DNA of 64,000 nt, taken from contig NZ_JAPFDR010000001.1 of assembly GCF_026168755.1 (NCBI RefSeq), positions 62,001 to 126,000 of the forward strand, given 5' to 3'. Positions within the stretch are counted from its first letter, which is position 1; every line of letters starts with the position of its first letter. This document shows positions 1-8,249 of the stretch, piece by piece. This stretch comes from Clostridium sp. GTDB lineage: Bacteria; Bacillota; Clostridia; Clostridiales; Clostridiaceae. The notes under the pieces were generated by a model that was not told the origin of the DNA, searched no databases, and was given only the letters and a program-made list of their open reading frames with translations. The translations under genes were made by a program, and so were the position numbers.

Positions 1-8
1 GATTACTA

Positions 9-36
9 TTGAACTTTTTATATAATTTGATATAAT
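9..36 (+). promoter_or_regulatory. SigA-type promoter of 6S RNA
   Basis: A -35 hexamer TTGAAC (9-14) and a perfect -10 TATAAT (31-36) are separated by 16 bases. They lie just upstream of the predicted 5' end of the 6S RNA, which would start near base 43. Confidence 0.7.
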
Positions 37-42
37 AAAATC

Positions 43-232
43 ATAAAATCCTGAGATGTGCGATTAGCTTATGATGTTCAACCTACATTATATTTACGGG
101 ATTTGCAACATGTTTGTGGATGTCGGGCTTCCATAAGATCAGAAGATGACAGAAGCAAATTGCGCAGAACCCACCTGCGAGCTGCAGGTGTGAATATTTA
201 AGTGACCGGCATGTTGGGTATAAATTAGAATT
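43..232 (+). ncRNA. ssrS: 6S RNA (RNA polymerase regulator)
   Basis: This is a structured, non-coding stretch of about 190 bases that is more G+C-rich than its surroundings. The 5' end (GATGTGC near 55-61) pairs with the 3' end (GGCATGTT near 208-215) to form the terminal stem typical of 6S RNA, and the middle can form a long irregular hairpin with an open centre. A SigA promoter precedes it and an intrinsic terminator follows it. 6S RNA mimics an open promoter and binds the housekeeping RNA polymerase holoenzyme in stationary phase. The ends are approximate. The call rests on recalled fold and sequence; another structured RNA is possible but less likely. Confidence 0.72.
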
Positions 233-260
233 AAACACCTCAATTATTGAGGTGTTTTTT
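233..260 (+). terminator. Intrinsic terminator of 6S RNA
   Basis: An 11-bp perfect stem (233-243 with 247-257) with a 3-base loop is followed by a T run. It also sits just beyond the stop of the converging minus-strand gene at 265 and may serve both strands. Confidence 0.85.
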
Positions 261-264
261 CGTA

Positions 265-474
265 TTATGCAGCTTTTGATTGTGATATAAAATATTTATT
301 TAAGTGTTTTCTTTTATATTTTTTATAAATAAGATGTTGATATTTCCATATATGCTTGTCTAAACTTTGAGATATGTATATCACAAGTCTGTTTTGAGGA
401 GATAGAAATTTTAAAAGTAGATTTAAAGTTATCTTTTGTAGAATAATTTTATTTTTTAGACTTTTTTTACTCAT
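265..474 (-). CDS. Spo0E-like small protein (putative aspartyl-phosphate phosphatase)
   Basis: A 69-residue protein. I start it at the ATG at 474 because AAAGGAGGTG lies four bases upstream on the minus strand; an earlier ATG at 504 has no such site. Residues 7-24 and 30-48 look like two helices, and the second carries SQSLDK (35-40) followed by I and Y at heptad-like spacing. This matches the SQxLDxxIxxY signature of the Spo0E family, whose members dephosphorylate Spo0A~P and delay sporulation. The C-terminus is very basic (YKKYKRKHLNK), which is unusual for the family. Family membership is inferred from the motif and size; the substrate is unknown. Confidence 0.55.
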   Translation of the reverse strand: MSKKSLKNKIILQKITLNLLLKFLSPQNRLVIYISQSLDKHIWKYQHLIYKKYKRKHLNKYFISQSKAA

Positions 475-803
475 AAAGCACCTCCTTTTGATATTAATTA
501 ACATTATATGGGTTATTATAACATATATGTTAAAAAGGTAAAATAATATAATATCGCAAAGTTTTACAAAACATTACTTAAAAAAACATATAAGTATCTT
601 TAAAATGAAACTTGTAAATAATATATGATAAAGCGAAGGTAGAAAAAAGGAAATAATTTGCCGAAAATATCAAAAAAATGAAATAAAAAATATTTAAAGT
701 TGATATTAAAAAGAAATAAATGTAAAATAAAAATAAGTTAAATTAAATGAATTGAAATTTATTAATCATTTAAAATATTCGTAATAAAGAAAGGATGTAA
801 AAA
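475..803. other. AT-rich intergenic region
   Basis: This 329-base gap holds the minus-strand ribosome site of the Spo0E-like gene and a 14-base perfect palindrome TAACATATATGTTA (519-532). The palindrome overlaps a minus-strand TATAAT-like -10. The rest is A/T-rich sequence in which I see no gene. Confidence 0.4.
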
Positions 804-998
804 ATGGATTATACAAAAGCAAAAATTGAAGATGTAGTGATTAGAATAAATGAATTATATAAAAAGAGTAAAGAAGAAGGTTTAACTGAACAAGAAAAAG
901 AAGAACAACAAATTTTAAGAAGAAGATATATAGATAGCTATAAGGCAAACCTTAGAGCACAATTAGAGGGTATTGAACCTAAGAATAAAAAAAAGTAG
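804..998 (+). CDS. DUF896 (UPF0291/YnzC) family protein
   Basis: A 64-residue cytoplasmic protein with the family hallmarks: an INEL helix near residue 15, the EGLT-EQEKEEQ turn (25-36), then LRRRYIDSYKANLRAQLE (38-55), which matches the conserved Y-I-x-S-x-(R/K)-x-N-L-x-x-Q-L-E pattern. A ribosome site (AAAGGATG) precedes the ATG. The B. subtilis relative YnzC is a small two-helix protein in the SOS-linked yneA region; its biochemical role is unknown. The gene ends 13 bases before hprK and is probably co-transcribed with it. The family call is firm; no function is assigned. Confidence 0.9.
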   Translation: MDYTKAKIEDVVIRINELYKKSKEEGLTEQEKEEQQILRRRYIDSYKANLRAQLEGIEPKNKKK

Positions 999-1011
999 AA
1001 GGTGATTAATA

Positions 1012-1926
1012 TTGTCAGTTGCTGTAGAGAAGTTAATATCAGATTTTGAATTAGAAGTTTTAGTTGAGGGTGAAAAGGATGTAAAAATATCTGTTAACGA
1101 TATAAATAGACCTGGATTACAGTTAGCTGGTTTTTATAATTATTTTGCACCTGAAAGAATCCAAGTTATAGGAAAAGCTGAATGGAGCTTTTTAGATGAC
1201 ATGGGAATAGAGTTAATGAGAAAAAGAATTAATAAATATTTTAGTTTTGACTCTAAATGTATAATAATTACTAGAGGTTTAGAGCCACATAATGAATTTA
1301 TTAAGTCGGCTAAAAAATCAAAGTCATGGTTATTAAGAACTAATATGGTTACAACAAAGTTTATAAGTAAACTTACTATGTATTTAGCAGGAAAGCTTGC
1401 ACCAGAAACTAGATTACATGGTGTTTTAATGGATGTATATGGTATAGGTATACTTATAACTGGAGAAAGTGGAATAGGCAAAAGCGAAACTGCATTAGAG
1501 CTTATTAAAAGAGGACATAGATTAGTATCTGATGATGCAGTTGATATTAAAGAAATAGATGGAAGTTTAATAGGTACATCCCCAAGAATAACTATTGGAA
1601 TGTTAGAGGTTAGAGGTATAGGAATTATTGATATATCGTCATTATATGGATTAAGTTCTATATTGCCATCAAAGGACATAAATTTATTAATGCATTTTGA
1701 GCATTGGAAAGATGATGGAGATTATGATAGATTAGGTATTGATAAAGAAACACAAGAAATACTTGGAGTAAATGTTAGAAGATTAAGAGTACCTGTAAGA
1801 CCTGGAAGAAATATTGCGGTTATAATAGAAGCTGCAGCAGGTAATTATAGGCATTCATTAATGTCTGATGTTACACCAGTAGATATTATAGAACAAAGAA
1901 TGTGTGAATTTAGTGAGGAAGAATAA
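1012..1926 (+). CDS. hprK: HPr kinase/phosphorylase
   Basis: A 304-residue enzyme, normal length for the family. It phosphorylates and dephosphorylates Ser46 of HPr, the switch for CcpA-dependent carbon catabolite repression in low-GC Gram-positives. The Walker A loop GESGIGKS is at 151-158 and the family signature LEVRGIGIIDI starts at residue 198. The N-terminal ~130 residues form the family's separate regulatory domain. The start is TTG at 1012, preceded by a weak GGTGATT site. The next gene begins 14 bases after its stop, so hprK is likely in one transcript with the DUF896 gene and the aminopeptidase. Confidence 0.97.
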   Translation: MSVAVEKLISDFELEVLVEGEKDVKISVNDINRPGLQLAGFYNYFAPERIQVIGKAEWSFLDDMGIELMRKRINKYFSFDSKCIIITRGLEPHNEFIKSAKKSKSWLLRTNMVTTKFISKLTMYLAGKLAPETRLHGVLMDVYGIGILITGESGIGKSETALELIKRGHRLVSDDAVDIKEIDGSLIGTSPRITIGMLEVRGIGIIDISSLYGLSSILPSKDINLLMHFEHWKDDGDYDRLGIDKETQEILGVNVRRLRVPVRPGRNIAVIIEAAAGNYRHSLMSDVTPVDIIEQRMCEFSEEE

Positions 1927-1939
1927 GGAGGGCTATATT

Positions 1940-3328
1940 ATGGTTAAAGATGCTAAAAAAAATGCATGGTTAAAATATAATGAAAATGGAAAACAAGAAG
2001 TTTTTAATTTTTGTGAAGGATATAAAAATTATCTTTCAGTAGGAAAAACAGAAAGAGAATGTATACATGAGGCTATAAGATTAGCAGAAGAAAAAGGGTA
2101 TAGAAACTTAGATGAAATAATAAAAAATAATGAAACTTTAAAAGTTGGGGATAAGGTTTATTATAATAATAAAGATAAATCTTTAGCTTTATATTTAATA
2201 GGAAAGGATTCAATTGAAAATGGAATGAGAATTATAGGTTCTCATGTTGATTCTCCAAGATTAGATTTAAAGCAAAATCCATTATATGAAGATAGTGACT
2301 TAGCATTAATGGATACTCATTATTATGGTGGAGTAAAAAAATATCAATGGGTAGCATTACCTCTTGCATTACATGGAGTTGTAGTTAAAAAAGATGGAAC
2401 TAAAATTAATGTAGTGATAGGTGAAGATGATAATGATCCTGTACTAGGAATTTCAGATCTTTTAATACATCTTTCAGCAGAGCAATTACAAAAGAAAGCA
2501 AACGAAGTTATTGCTGGAGAAGATTTAAATGTTCTTGTTGGAAATATACCATTAGAAGGTAAGGAAAAAGAAGCTGTTAAAGAAAATATATTAGTTCTTC
2601 TAAAGGATAAATATGACTTTGAAGAAGAAGATTTTGTTTCAGCTGAATTTGAAATTGTACCGGCAGGTAAAGCTAGAGATTTAGGTTTAGATAAGAGCAT
2701 GGTAATGGGGTATGGTCAAGATGATAGAATATGTGCATATACTTCATTAATGGCATTACTAGAAGTTGAAAATGTAGAAAAGACTTCAGTTATATTATTA
2801 GTAGATAAAGAAGAGGTAGGAAGTATTGGGGCTACAGGTATGCATTCAAGATTCTTTGAAAACTCTTTAGCTGAAGTTATGGATAGAATGGGACAATATT
2901 CAGAATTAAAATTAAAGAGAGCTCTTCAAAATTCATTAATGTTATCAGCTGATGTTACTGCAGCCTTTGATCCAAATTATCCAGGAGTTTGTGAAAAGAA
3001 GAATACTGCTTACTTTGGAAGAGGGCTAGTATTTAGTAAATACACTGGAGCAAGAGGGAAAAATGGTTGTAATGATGCAAATCCAGAATTTGTTGCTTGG
3101 CTTAGAAAAATTATGGAAAAAAATAATGTAACATATCAAACTGCAGAACTTGGTAAAGTTGACCAAGGAGGCGGTGGTACTATCGCTTATATTTTAGCAC
3201 AATATAATATGGAAGTTATAGATTGTGGTGTTGCTCTACAAAATATGCATGCTCCATGGGAAGTATCTAGTAAAGTTGATATATATGAAACTAAAAATGG
3301 ATATAAAGCATTTTTAATTGAAGAATAA
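1940..3328 (+). CDS. M18 family zinc aminopeptidase
   Basis: A 462-residue cytosolic metallo-aminopeptidase of the M18 (aspartyl aminopeptidase/ApeA) family. The start is the ATG at 1940 behind AAGGAGGG; an upstream in-frame start overlapping hprK has no such site. Family motifs visible are GSHVDSPRLDLK near residue 97, GQDDRICAY near 258, the catalytic DKEEVGSIGATG near 290, the Zn-binding SADVTAAFDPNYP near 340 and the closing HAPWEV near 440. The sequence resembles bacterial 'aminopeptidase 1' proteins. It would take part in peptide turnover. The symbol apeA is sometimes used but I have not assigned it. Confidence 0.92.
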   Translation: MVKDAKKNAWLKYNENGKQEVFNFCEGYKNYLSVGKTERECIHEAIRLAEEKGYRNLDEIIKNNETLKVGDKVYYNNKDKSLALYLIGKDSIENGMRIIGSHVDSPRLDLKQNPLYEDSDLALMDTHYYGGVKKYQWVALPLALHGVVVKKDGTKINVVIGEDDNDPVLGISDLLIHLSAEQLQKKANEVIAGEDLNVLVGNIPLEGKEKEAVKENILVLLKDKYDFEEEDFVSAEFEIVPAGKARDLGLDKSMVMGYGQDDRICAYTSLMALLEVENVEKTSVILLVDKEEVGSIGATGMHSRFFENSLAEVMDRMGQYSELKLKRALQNSLMLSADVTAAFDPNYPGVCEKKNTAYFGRGLVFSKYTGARGKNGCNDANPEFVAWLRKIMEKNNVTYQTAELGKVDQGGGGTIAYILAQYNMEVIDCGVALQNMHAPWEVSSKVDIYETKNGYKAFLIEE

Positions 3329-3334
3329 TATTGT

Positions 3335-3365
3335 AAAAGGTATCGAAGAAATTTGATACCTTTTA
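3335..3365 (+). terminator. Intrinsic terminator after the M18 gene
   Basis: AAAAGGTATC pairs with GATACCTTTT around a short loop and ends in T residues, just after the aminopeptidase stop. Confidence 0.75.
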
Positions 3366-3372
3366 AGTTTGT

Positions 3373-3399
3373 AAAAAAACCTCTGCTTAAAAACAGAGG
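3373..3399 (-). terminator. Intrinsic terminator of the PHP gene
   Basis: Read on the minus strand, CCTCTG...CAGAGG is followed by seven T residues. It lies 47 bases beyond the PHP gene stop. Confidence 0.8.
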
Positions 3400-3445
3400 G
3401 GCTTAAAGGAACTGAATATTTTTACCTATGTTAACTATTCACTAA

Positions 3446-4279
3446 TTATTTATTGTTAAGTTTATTTAAAAATTTTTCAAGTCTATGTTCTTCCATAGAT
3501 TGAGAACCTAAAATTCCATGTTTTGTATCATCTTCTTCATGACCATGTGAATCAGAACCACAAGAAGTTAATAAATCCTTTTTATCTACAATATTTAAGA
3601 AGTTTTCAGTTTCTTCTGGAGTATTAAGACCATATATACCTTCAATACCATCAAAATCAAGATGAAGTACATCAAGTACATGTAGTTTCTTTAAGAGTAC
3701 AGGGTGTGCTAAAATTACAACAGCGTTATATTTTTTTAATAATTTAATTCCCTCTTCAGTATCTAATTTATTTGCAGGGACATATGCAGGGCAGTGATCA
3801 CCAAGAAAATTATCAAAGATATATTCCTTTGAATAATTATATCCAGCATCTATTATAGCTTTAGCTATATGAGGTCTTGCAATAGTATCTTTACCATTTT
3901 TAAGAACTTCATTAACATCTATTTCAATATCATTAAATTTCTTTAACCTTTTAACTATTTCATGTGCACGTTCAATTCTCTTTGATTTTAAATCCTCTAA
4001 AAATTTATTTAAATCTGAATTTTTATAATCATCACCTTTAAAGTAACCTAAAATATGAATAGTTTCTCCTTTGTAGGTTGTAGATAATTCTAATCCAGGA
4101 ATAAAATATATATCTAAATTTTCAGCTTCAGATTTTGCCTCATCTATACCAGATAAAGTATCATGGTCAGTTAATGCTAAGTATTTTACTCCTCTATCAT
4201 AAGCTTTTCTAACAACATCTTTAGGTGAATATTTACCATCTGATGCAGTAGAGTGTGTATGTAAATCACATATAATCAT
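3446..4279 (-). CDS. PHP-domain metal-dependent phosphoesterase (TrpH/RNase AM-like)
   Basis: A 277-residue cytoplasmic hydrolase. PHP-domain metal motifs are in order: DLHTHST at the N-terminus (HxH), LTDHDT near residue 37, PGLELS near 61, RPHIA near 125, LAHP near 177 and the closing GSDSHG near 242. This architecture matches the YciV/TrpH group, some members of which are 5'-3' exonucleases on short RNA or on 3',5'-bisphosphonucleotides. It stands alone on the minus strand, divergent from the folate operon. Family and metal dependence are well supported; the exact substrate is inferred only from the group. Confidence 0.88.
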   Translation of the reverse strand: MIICDLHTHSTASDGKYSPKDVVRKAYDRGVKYLALTDHDTLSGIDEAKSEAENLDIYFIPGLELSTTYKGETIHILGYFKGDDYKNSDLNKFLEDLKSKRIERAHEIVKRLKKFNDIEIDVNEVLKNGKDTIARPHIAKAIIDAGYNYSKEYIFDNFLGDHCPAYVPANKLDTEEGIKLLKKYNAVVILAHPVLLKKLHVLDVLHLDFDGIEGIYGLNTPEETENFLNIVDKKDLLTSCGSDSHGHEEDDTKHGILGSQSMEEHRLEKFLNKLNNK

Positions 4280-4474
4280 AATAAAATCAAACTCCTTTCA
4301 AGTAAGTGTTTTGTAGTATATAAAGCTATGATATAATTTATTCATTAATAATGCAATAAAAAGACAGTAATAATGAGGTAGGCAAAAGCATGAGTAACAT
4401 AATTATTAATAATTTATGTTTTAAAAAATACATAGCTTAAAATAAAAAAATGTAAATGAAGGTGGAGGAATATA

Positions 4475-5071
4475 ATGCTTTTAATGATTGATAATTATGA
4501 TTCTTTTGTATATAACTTAGTTAGATATTTTGAAGAGTTAGGAGAAGAAATTATTATTTATAGAAATGACAAAATTAGTATTGAAGATATTGAAAATATG
4601 AATATAGATGGAATAGTAATTTCGCCAGGACCAAAGTCACCTAAAGAGGCTGGATTAAGTTTAGATATTATTGATAAATTTAAAGGGAAACTTCCTATAT
4701 TAGGTATTTGTTTAGGTCATCAATGTATAGGGCATTATTTTAATGCAGCTATAAAAAAAGGAAATGAGCCAGTTCATGGGAAAATGTTTAATATAACTCA
4801 TAATAATAAAGGACTATTTCAAAATGTGAAGAATCCTCTAAGAGTTACAAGATATCATTCTTTAATAGTAAGCAGGGGTAATTTACCAGATACAATTGAA
4901 ATAACTAGTGAAACTGAGGATAAAGTAATAATGGGAATTAAGCATAAGGATTATCCTATATATGGAGTTCAATTCCATCCAGAAGCTGAGATGACAGAAG
5001 AGGGACATAAGATTTTAAATAATTTTATCAATATAACAAAAGAATTTAGCAAAAGAGATGATAAATGCTAA
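4475..5071 (+). CDS. pabA: Aminodeoxychorismate synthase, glutamine amidotransferase subunit
   Basis: A 198-residue class I glutamine amidotransferase that delivers ammonia from glutamine to PabB. The nucleophile is C79 in GICLGHQ, and the catalytic His/Glu are H168 and E170 in VQFHPEA. DNYDSF at 6-11 and PGP at 51-53 are the usual PabA/TrpG motifs. Sequence alone cannot separate PabA from TrpG. The next gene is PabB rather than TrpE and the rest of the operon is folate, so PabA is the better call. The ribosome site is GGTGGAGG before the ATG. It heads a run of seven same-strand genes with gaps under 30 bases. Confidence 0.93.
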   Translation: MLLMIDNYDSFVYNLVRYFEELGEEIIIYRNDKISIEDIENMNIDGIVISPGPKSPKEAGLSLDIIDKFKGKLPILGICLGHQCIGHYFNAAIKKGNEPVHGKMFNITHNNKGLFQNVKNPLRVTRYHSLIVSRGNLPDTIEITSETEDKVIMGIKHKDYPIYGVQFHPEAEMTEEGHKILNNFINITKEFSKRDDKC

Positions 5072-5098
5072 TAAAAATACTATTAGGAGTGAAGTTAA

Positions 5099-6442
5099 GT
5101 GGGGTTAATAAAAATAGAGTTTAATAGTAAATTAAATGCATTTGAAGTATATAATTTATTTAAAGATGAAAGAGATACTATATTATTAGATAGTTCTAAA
5201 GAAGATAAAAATCTTTCTAAGTATTCTTTTATTGGAATAAATCCATTTTTAAAATTTGAAGTAAAAAAAGAAAAAACATATATAAATGATAATATAGTAG
5301 AAGGTGATCCCTTTAAGGTATTAGAAAATCTAATATATGAGTATAAAAATGATATTCAAGATGATATACCACTTCTAAGTGGAGCTATGGGTTATATTTC
5401 TTACGATGCTGGAAGATTATTAGAAGAATTGCCTGACACAACTGAAGAAGATTTTAATATCTCTGATATAAGATTTGTTTTTTATAAAAATATAATAATA
5501 TTTGACTTAATTAATGATAAAAAATATATAACTGATATAGATGGAAATATTGAGAATATAGAAAGTATTTTAAAGATAATACATAGTGGAAAAAAGATTG
5601 ATGATCAAATAGTATGTGAAAAAAGTAAAAATATTTTTTATTCAAATTTCATTAAGGAAGAGTATAAGAATGCAGTTGCTAAATTAAAGGAATATATAGT
5701 ATCTGGGGATGTTTATATTGCAAATATGACCCAAAGATTTTGGTGTTATAATGAAGATGATTCATTTGATATATATAAGAAGTTAAGAAGTATAAATAAA
5801 GCACCATTTTCAGCATATTTAAACTTTGAAGATTTTCAAATAATAAGCTCATCACCAGAAAGGTTTATTCAAGTGTTTAATAATAAAGCACATACAAGAC
5901 CTATAAAGGGGACAAGGCCTAGGGGAAATAATGTAGAAGAGGATGAAAAAAATAAATTAGAGCTTATTAATAGTGAGAAAGATAAAGCAGAGCTATTAAT
6001 GGTTGTAGATTTAGAGAGAAATGATTTTAGTAAGGTTTGTAAACCGCATACAGTTAAGGTAACGGAAAACTTTAAACTAGAAGAATATGCTACAGTATTT
6101 CATTTAGTTTCTACAGTAGAAGGGGAACTAAAGGAAGATGTTTCAGCTGTAAGATGTATAAAAGAATGTTTTCCAGGTGGATCAATAACAGGAACTCCTA
6201 AAATAAGAGCTATGGAAATAATTGAAGAATTAGAAGGTATTAAAAGAAATATTTATACAGGTTCTATAGGATATTTTGATTTTAGAGGTAATTGTGATTT
6301 TAATATAGTAATTAGAACAATAATAAAGAAAGATAATAAGGCATTCTTTGGTGTTGGTGGTGGAATTACTTATGATTCAATAGAGGAAGATGAGTATAAT
6401 GAAACATTAGATAAGGCAAGGGCCTTAATGAGAGTATTATAA
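5099..6442 (+). CDS. pabB: Aminodeoxychorismate synthase, component I
   Basis: A 447-residue chorismate-utilising enzyme that makes 4-amino-4-deoxychorismate with PabA. The start is GTG at 5099 behind AGGAG. The decisive feature is PIKGT at residues 268-272: the lysine (K270) marks PabB, whereas anthranilate synthase has PIAGT. SSPERF (251-256) and PGGSITGTPK in the C-terminal half are the conserved chorismate-binding motifs. Length fits a stand-alone PabB without a fused lyase, consistent with a separate pabC next door. Confidence 0.95.
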   Translation: MGLIKIEFNSKLNAFEVYNLFKDERDTILLDSSKEDKNLSKYSFIGINPFLKFEVKKEKTYINDNIVEGDPFKVLENLIYEYKNDIQDDIPLLSGAMGYISYDAGRLLEELPDTTEEDFNISDIRFVFYKNIIIFDLINDKKYITDIDGNIENIESILKIIHSGKKIDDQIVCEKSKNIFYSNFIKEEYKNAVAKLKEYIVSGDVYIANMTQRFWCYNEDDSFDIYKKLRSINKAPFSAYLNFEDFQIISSSPERFIQVFNNKAHTRPIKGTRPRGNNVEEDEKNKLELINSEKDKAELLMVVDLERNDFSKVCKPHTVKVTENFKLEEYATVFHLVSTVEGELKEDVSAVRCIKECFPGGSITGTPKIRAMEIIEELEGIKRNIYTGSIGYFDFRGNCDFNIVIRTIIKKDNKAFFGVGGGITYDSIEEDEYNETLDKARALMRVL

Positions 6443-6453
6443 GAAGGTAATAT

Positions 6454-7209
6454 ATGAGAAAAGTTATATATGATAATGATAGTATAAGTATAGATAGTGG
6501 ATTCTTTTTGGGGAGAGGCGTTTTTGAAACTATATTAGTAAAGGAAACTCCAATATTTTTAGAAGAGCATATAAAAAGAATAAATAAGTCAATTATAGAG
6601 TTAGATTTAGGTGGGTTAATAGTTATAGAAGATGTTATTAATTTTATAAATCAACATAATATAAAAAATAAAGCTTTAAAAATTACTGTAACAGAGAAAA
6701 ATTTAATTTATTCTATAAGAGAAATAAAATATAAAGATAATGACTATCAACAAGGTTTTAAAGTTGGAATTTCTAAGGTTTTAAGAAATTCAACATCTAG
6801 AATAGTAGGTTTTAAAACTTTAAATTATTTAGAAAATATTATAGAATATGAATTATGTCAAAGAAATGGATTTAAGGAATCAATTTTTTTTAATGAACAA
6901 GGTAATTTATGTGAAGGGTGTACAAGTAATATTTTTATTATTAAAGATAAAATAATATATACTCCATCAATTAAATGTGGATTGTTGCCAGGAATAGTTC
7001 GTCAGTGGGTTATTAATAACTTTGATGTAGTAGAGAAAAAAATAACAAAGGAAGAATTATTAAATAGTGATGAAGTTTTCTTAACTAATTCATTAGTTGG
7101 GGTTATAAAAGTTTCTAATATAGAAAACAAGCTATTTAATAGTGAAATTATTGAAAAAATAAAAGAGCAATATGACAAAGGAATAAATGGAGGCGAAAAA
7201 CATGAATAA
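6454..7209 (+). CDS. pabC: 4-amino-4-deoxychorismate lyase
   Basis: A 251-residue class IV PLP-dependent enzyme that releases pyruvate to give p-aminobenzoate. It shows the fold-type IV pattern: F-x-G-x-G-x-F-E-T near the N-terminus ([10 protein letters not shown]), the likely PLP lysine in FKTLNYLEN near residue 112, and EGCTSNIF followed by LLPGIVRQ in the C-terminal half. Branched-chain or D-amino-acid transaminases share the fold, but the operon position between pabB and folE settles the call. Its last 8 bases overlap the start of folE. Confidence 0.92.
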   Translation: MRKVIYDNDSISIDSGFFLGRGVFETILVKETPIFLEEHIKRINKSIIELDLGGLIVIEDVINFINQHNIKNKALKITVTEKNLIYSIREIKYKDNDYQQGFKVGISKVLRNSTSRIVGFKTLNYLENIIEYELCQRNGFKESIFFNEQGNLCEGCTSNIFIIKDKIIYTPSIKCGLLPGIVRQWVINNFDVVEKKITKEELLNSDEVFLTNSLVGVIKVSNIENKLFNSEIIEKIKEQYDKGINGGEKHE

Positions 7210-7753
7210 AGAAAAGATAATGGAAGGTGTAAAATTAATATTAGAAGGTGTAGGAGAAGATGTAAATAGAGAAGGGTTAATAGAAACACCTGATAGAATA
7301 GCAAGAATGTATATGGAAATTTTTGATGGGATAGGTAAGGATGCTAAAGAAGTGTTATCTAAAACATTTTCTGTAGAAAATAATGACTTAGTATTAGAAA
7401 AGGATATAACATTCTTTTCTATGTGTGAACATCATTTAGTACCCTTCTTTGGAAAAGCACATATAGCTTATATACCTAAGGGAAAAGTTGCAGGGCTTTC
7501 AAAACTTGCAAGAACAGTTGAAATATATGCTAAGAAACCTCAATTACAAGAAAGATTAACAACAGAAATTGCAGATGCTCTAATGAAGTATTTAGATGCA
7601 GAAGGTGCTATGGTTGTAATTGAAGCAGAACATACATGTATGACTATGAGGGGAGTTAAGAAGCCAGGGGCTAAGACTGTGACTACTACTTATAGAGGAG
7701 TATTTAGAGAAGATATAGAACTAAGAAGAGAAGTTATGAACTTTATAAGATAG
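7202..7753 (+). CDS. folE: GTP cyclohydrolase I
   Basis: A 183-residue enzyme for the first step of pterin synthesis, GTP to 7,8-dihydroneopterin triphosphate. I use the ATG at 7202, eight bases after GGAGG, rather than the in-frame start at 7187, which would lie on top of that site. Zinc ligands are C75 and H78 in CEHH and C146 in HTCMTMRG. The [11 protein letters not shown] (94-104) and LQERLT (115-120) motifs are typical. It overlaps pabC by 8 bases, implying translational coupling. Confidence 0.97.
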   Translation: MNKEKIMEGVKLILEGVGEDVNREGLIETPDRIARMYMEIFDGIGKDAKEVLSKTFSVENNDLVLEKDITFFSMCEHHLVPFFGKAHIAYIPKGKVAGLSKLARTVEIYAKKPQLQERLTTEIADALMKYLDAEGAMVVIEAEHTCMTMRGVKKPGAKTVTTTYRGVFREDIELRREVMNFIR

Positions 7754-7760
7754 GTGTAAT

Positions 7761-8234
7761 ATGAATAATATTGATGCAATAATGAGTAATAAGCTTTATA
7801 AAGAAGCATTAGAAAAATTAAGTGAGTATGAAAAAGATAGAGAGTTTTGCAATCATACTATAGAACATTTTATTGATGTGTCAAGAATTGCATATATAAT
7901 GGTCTTAGAAGAAAAATTAAGTATTTCAAAAGAAGTTATTTATGCTATAGGATTATTACATGATATAGGTAGAGTAAGGCAATATGAAGAAGGTATCCAT
8001 CATGATATTGCTAGTGTAGAAATGAGTAAAGAAATATTAAAAGAAACAAGCTTTACAGAATATGAAGTTGATATTATTTTAAATGGGATTGATAATCATA
8101 GAAGAGAAAGTGATAATAAGTTAGAAGAAATAATATATAAGGCTGATAAGCTATCAAGACAATGTTTTAATTGTAAAGCTGAAAAAGAATGTTATTGGAG
8201 TAGTGAAAAGAAAAACTTTAAAATAACATATTAA
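7761..8234 (+). CDS. HD-domain phosphohydrolase in the folate operon
   Basis: A 157-residue protein with the HD superfamily pattern: H36 (TIEHF), H67-D68 (LLHDIG) and D129 in KADKLS. These are the four metal-binding positions of HD phosphohydrolases. A C-terminal cluster of cysteines (C135, C138, C144) could bind another metal. It lies 7 bases after folE and 15 before folP. The pathway needs enzymes that strip phosphates from dihydroneopterin triphosphate between FolE and FolB, and no Nudix (FolQ-type) gene is in the operon. Position therefore suggests, but does not prove, a role in that step. The substrate is unproven. Confidence 0.8.
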   Translation: MNNIDAIMSNKLYKEALEKLSEYEKDREFCNHTIEHFIDVSRIAYIMVLEEKLSISKEVIYAIGLLHDIGRVRQYEEGIHHDIASVEMSKEILKETSFTEYEVDIILNGIDNHRRESDNKLEEIIYKADKLSRQCFNCKAEKECYWSSEKKNFKITY

Positions 8235-8249
8235 AGGAGGAAAAAGGAT

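Noticed and set aside
1140..1679. 179-codon open frame on the minus strand
   Set aside because: Antisense to hprK, whose active-site motifs are intact on the plus strand.
4390..4440. 16-codon ORF (MSNIIINNLCFKKYIA) with GAGGT upstream, before pabA
   Set aside because: It looks like a leader peptide at first, but has no run of a regulatory amino acid codon and no terminator/antiterminator pair follows it.
4475..6442. pabA-pabB as trpG-trpE (anthranilate synthase)
   Set aside because: PabB carries PIKGT with lysine and the operon continues with folate genes; no trp genes or T-box are nearby.
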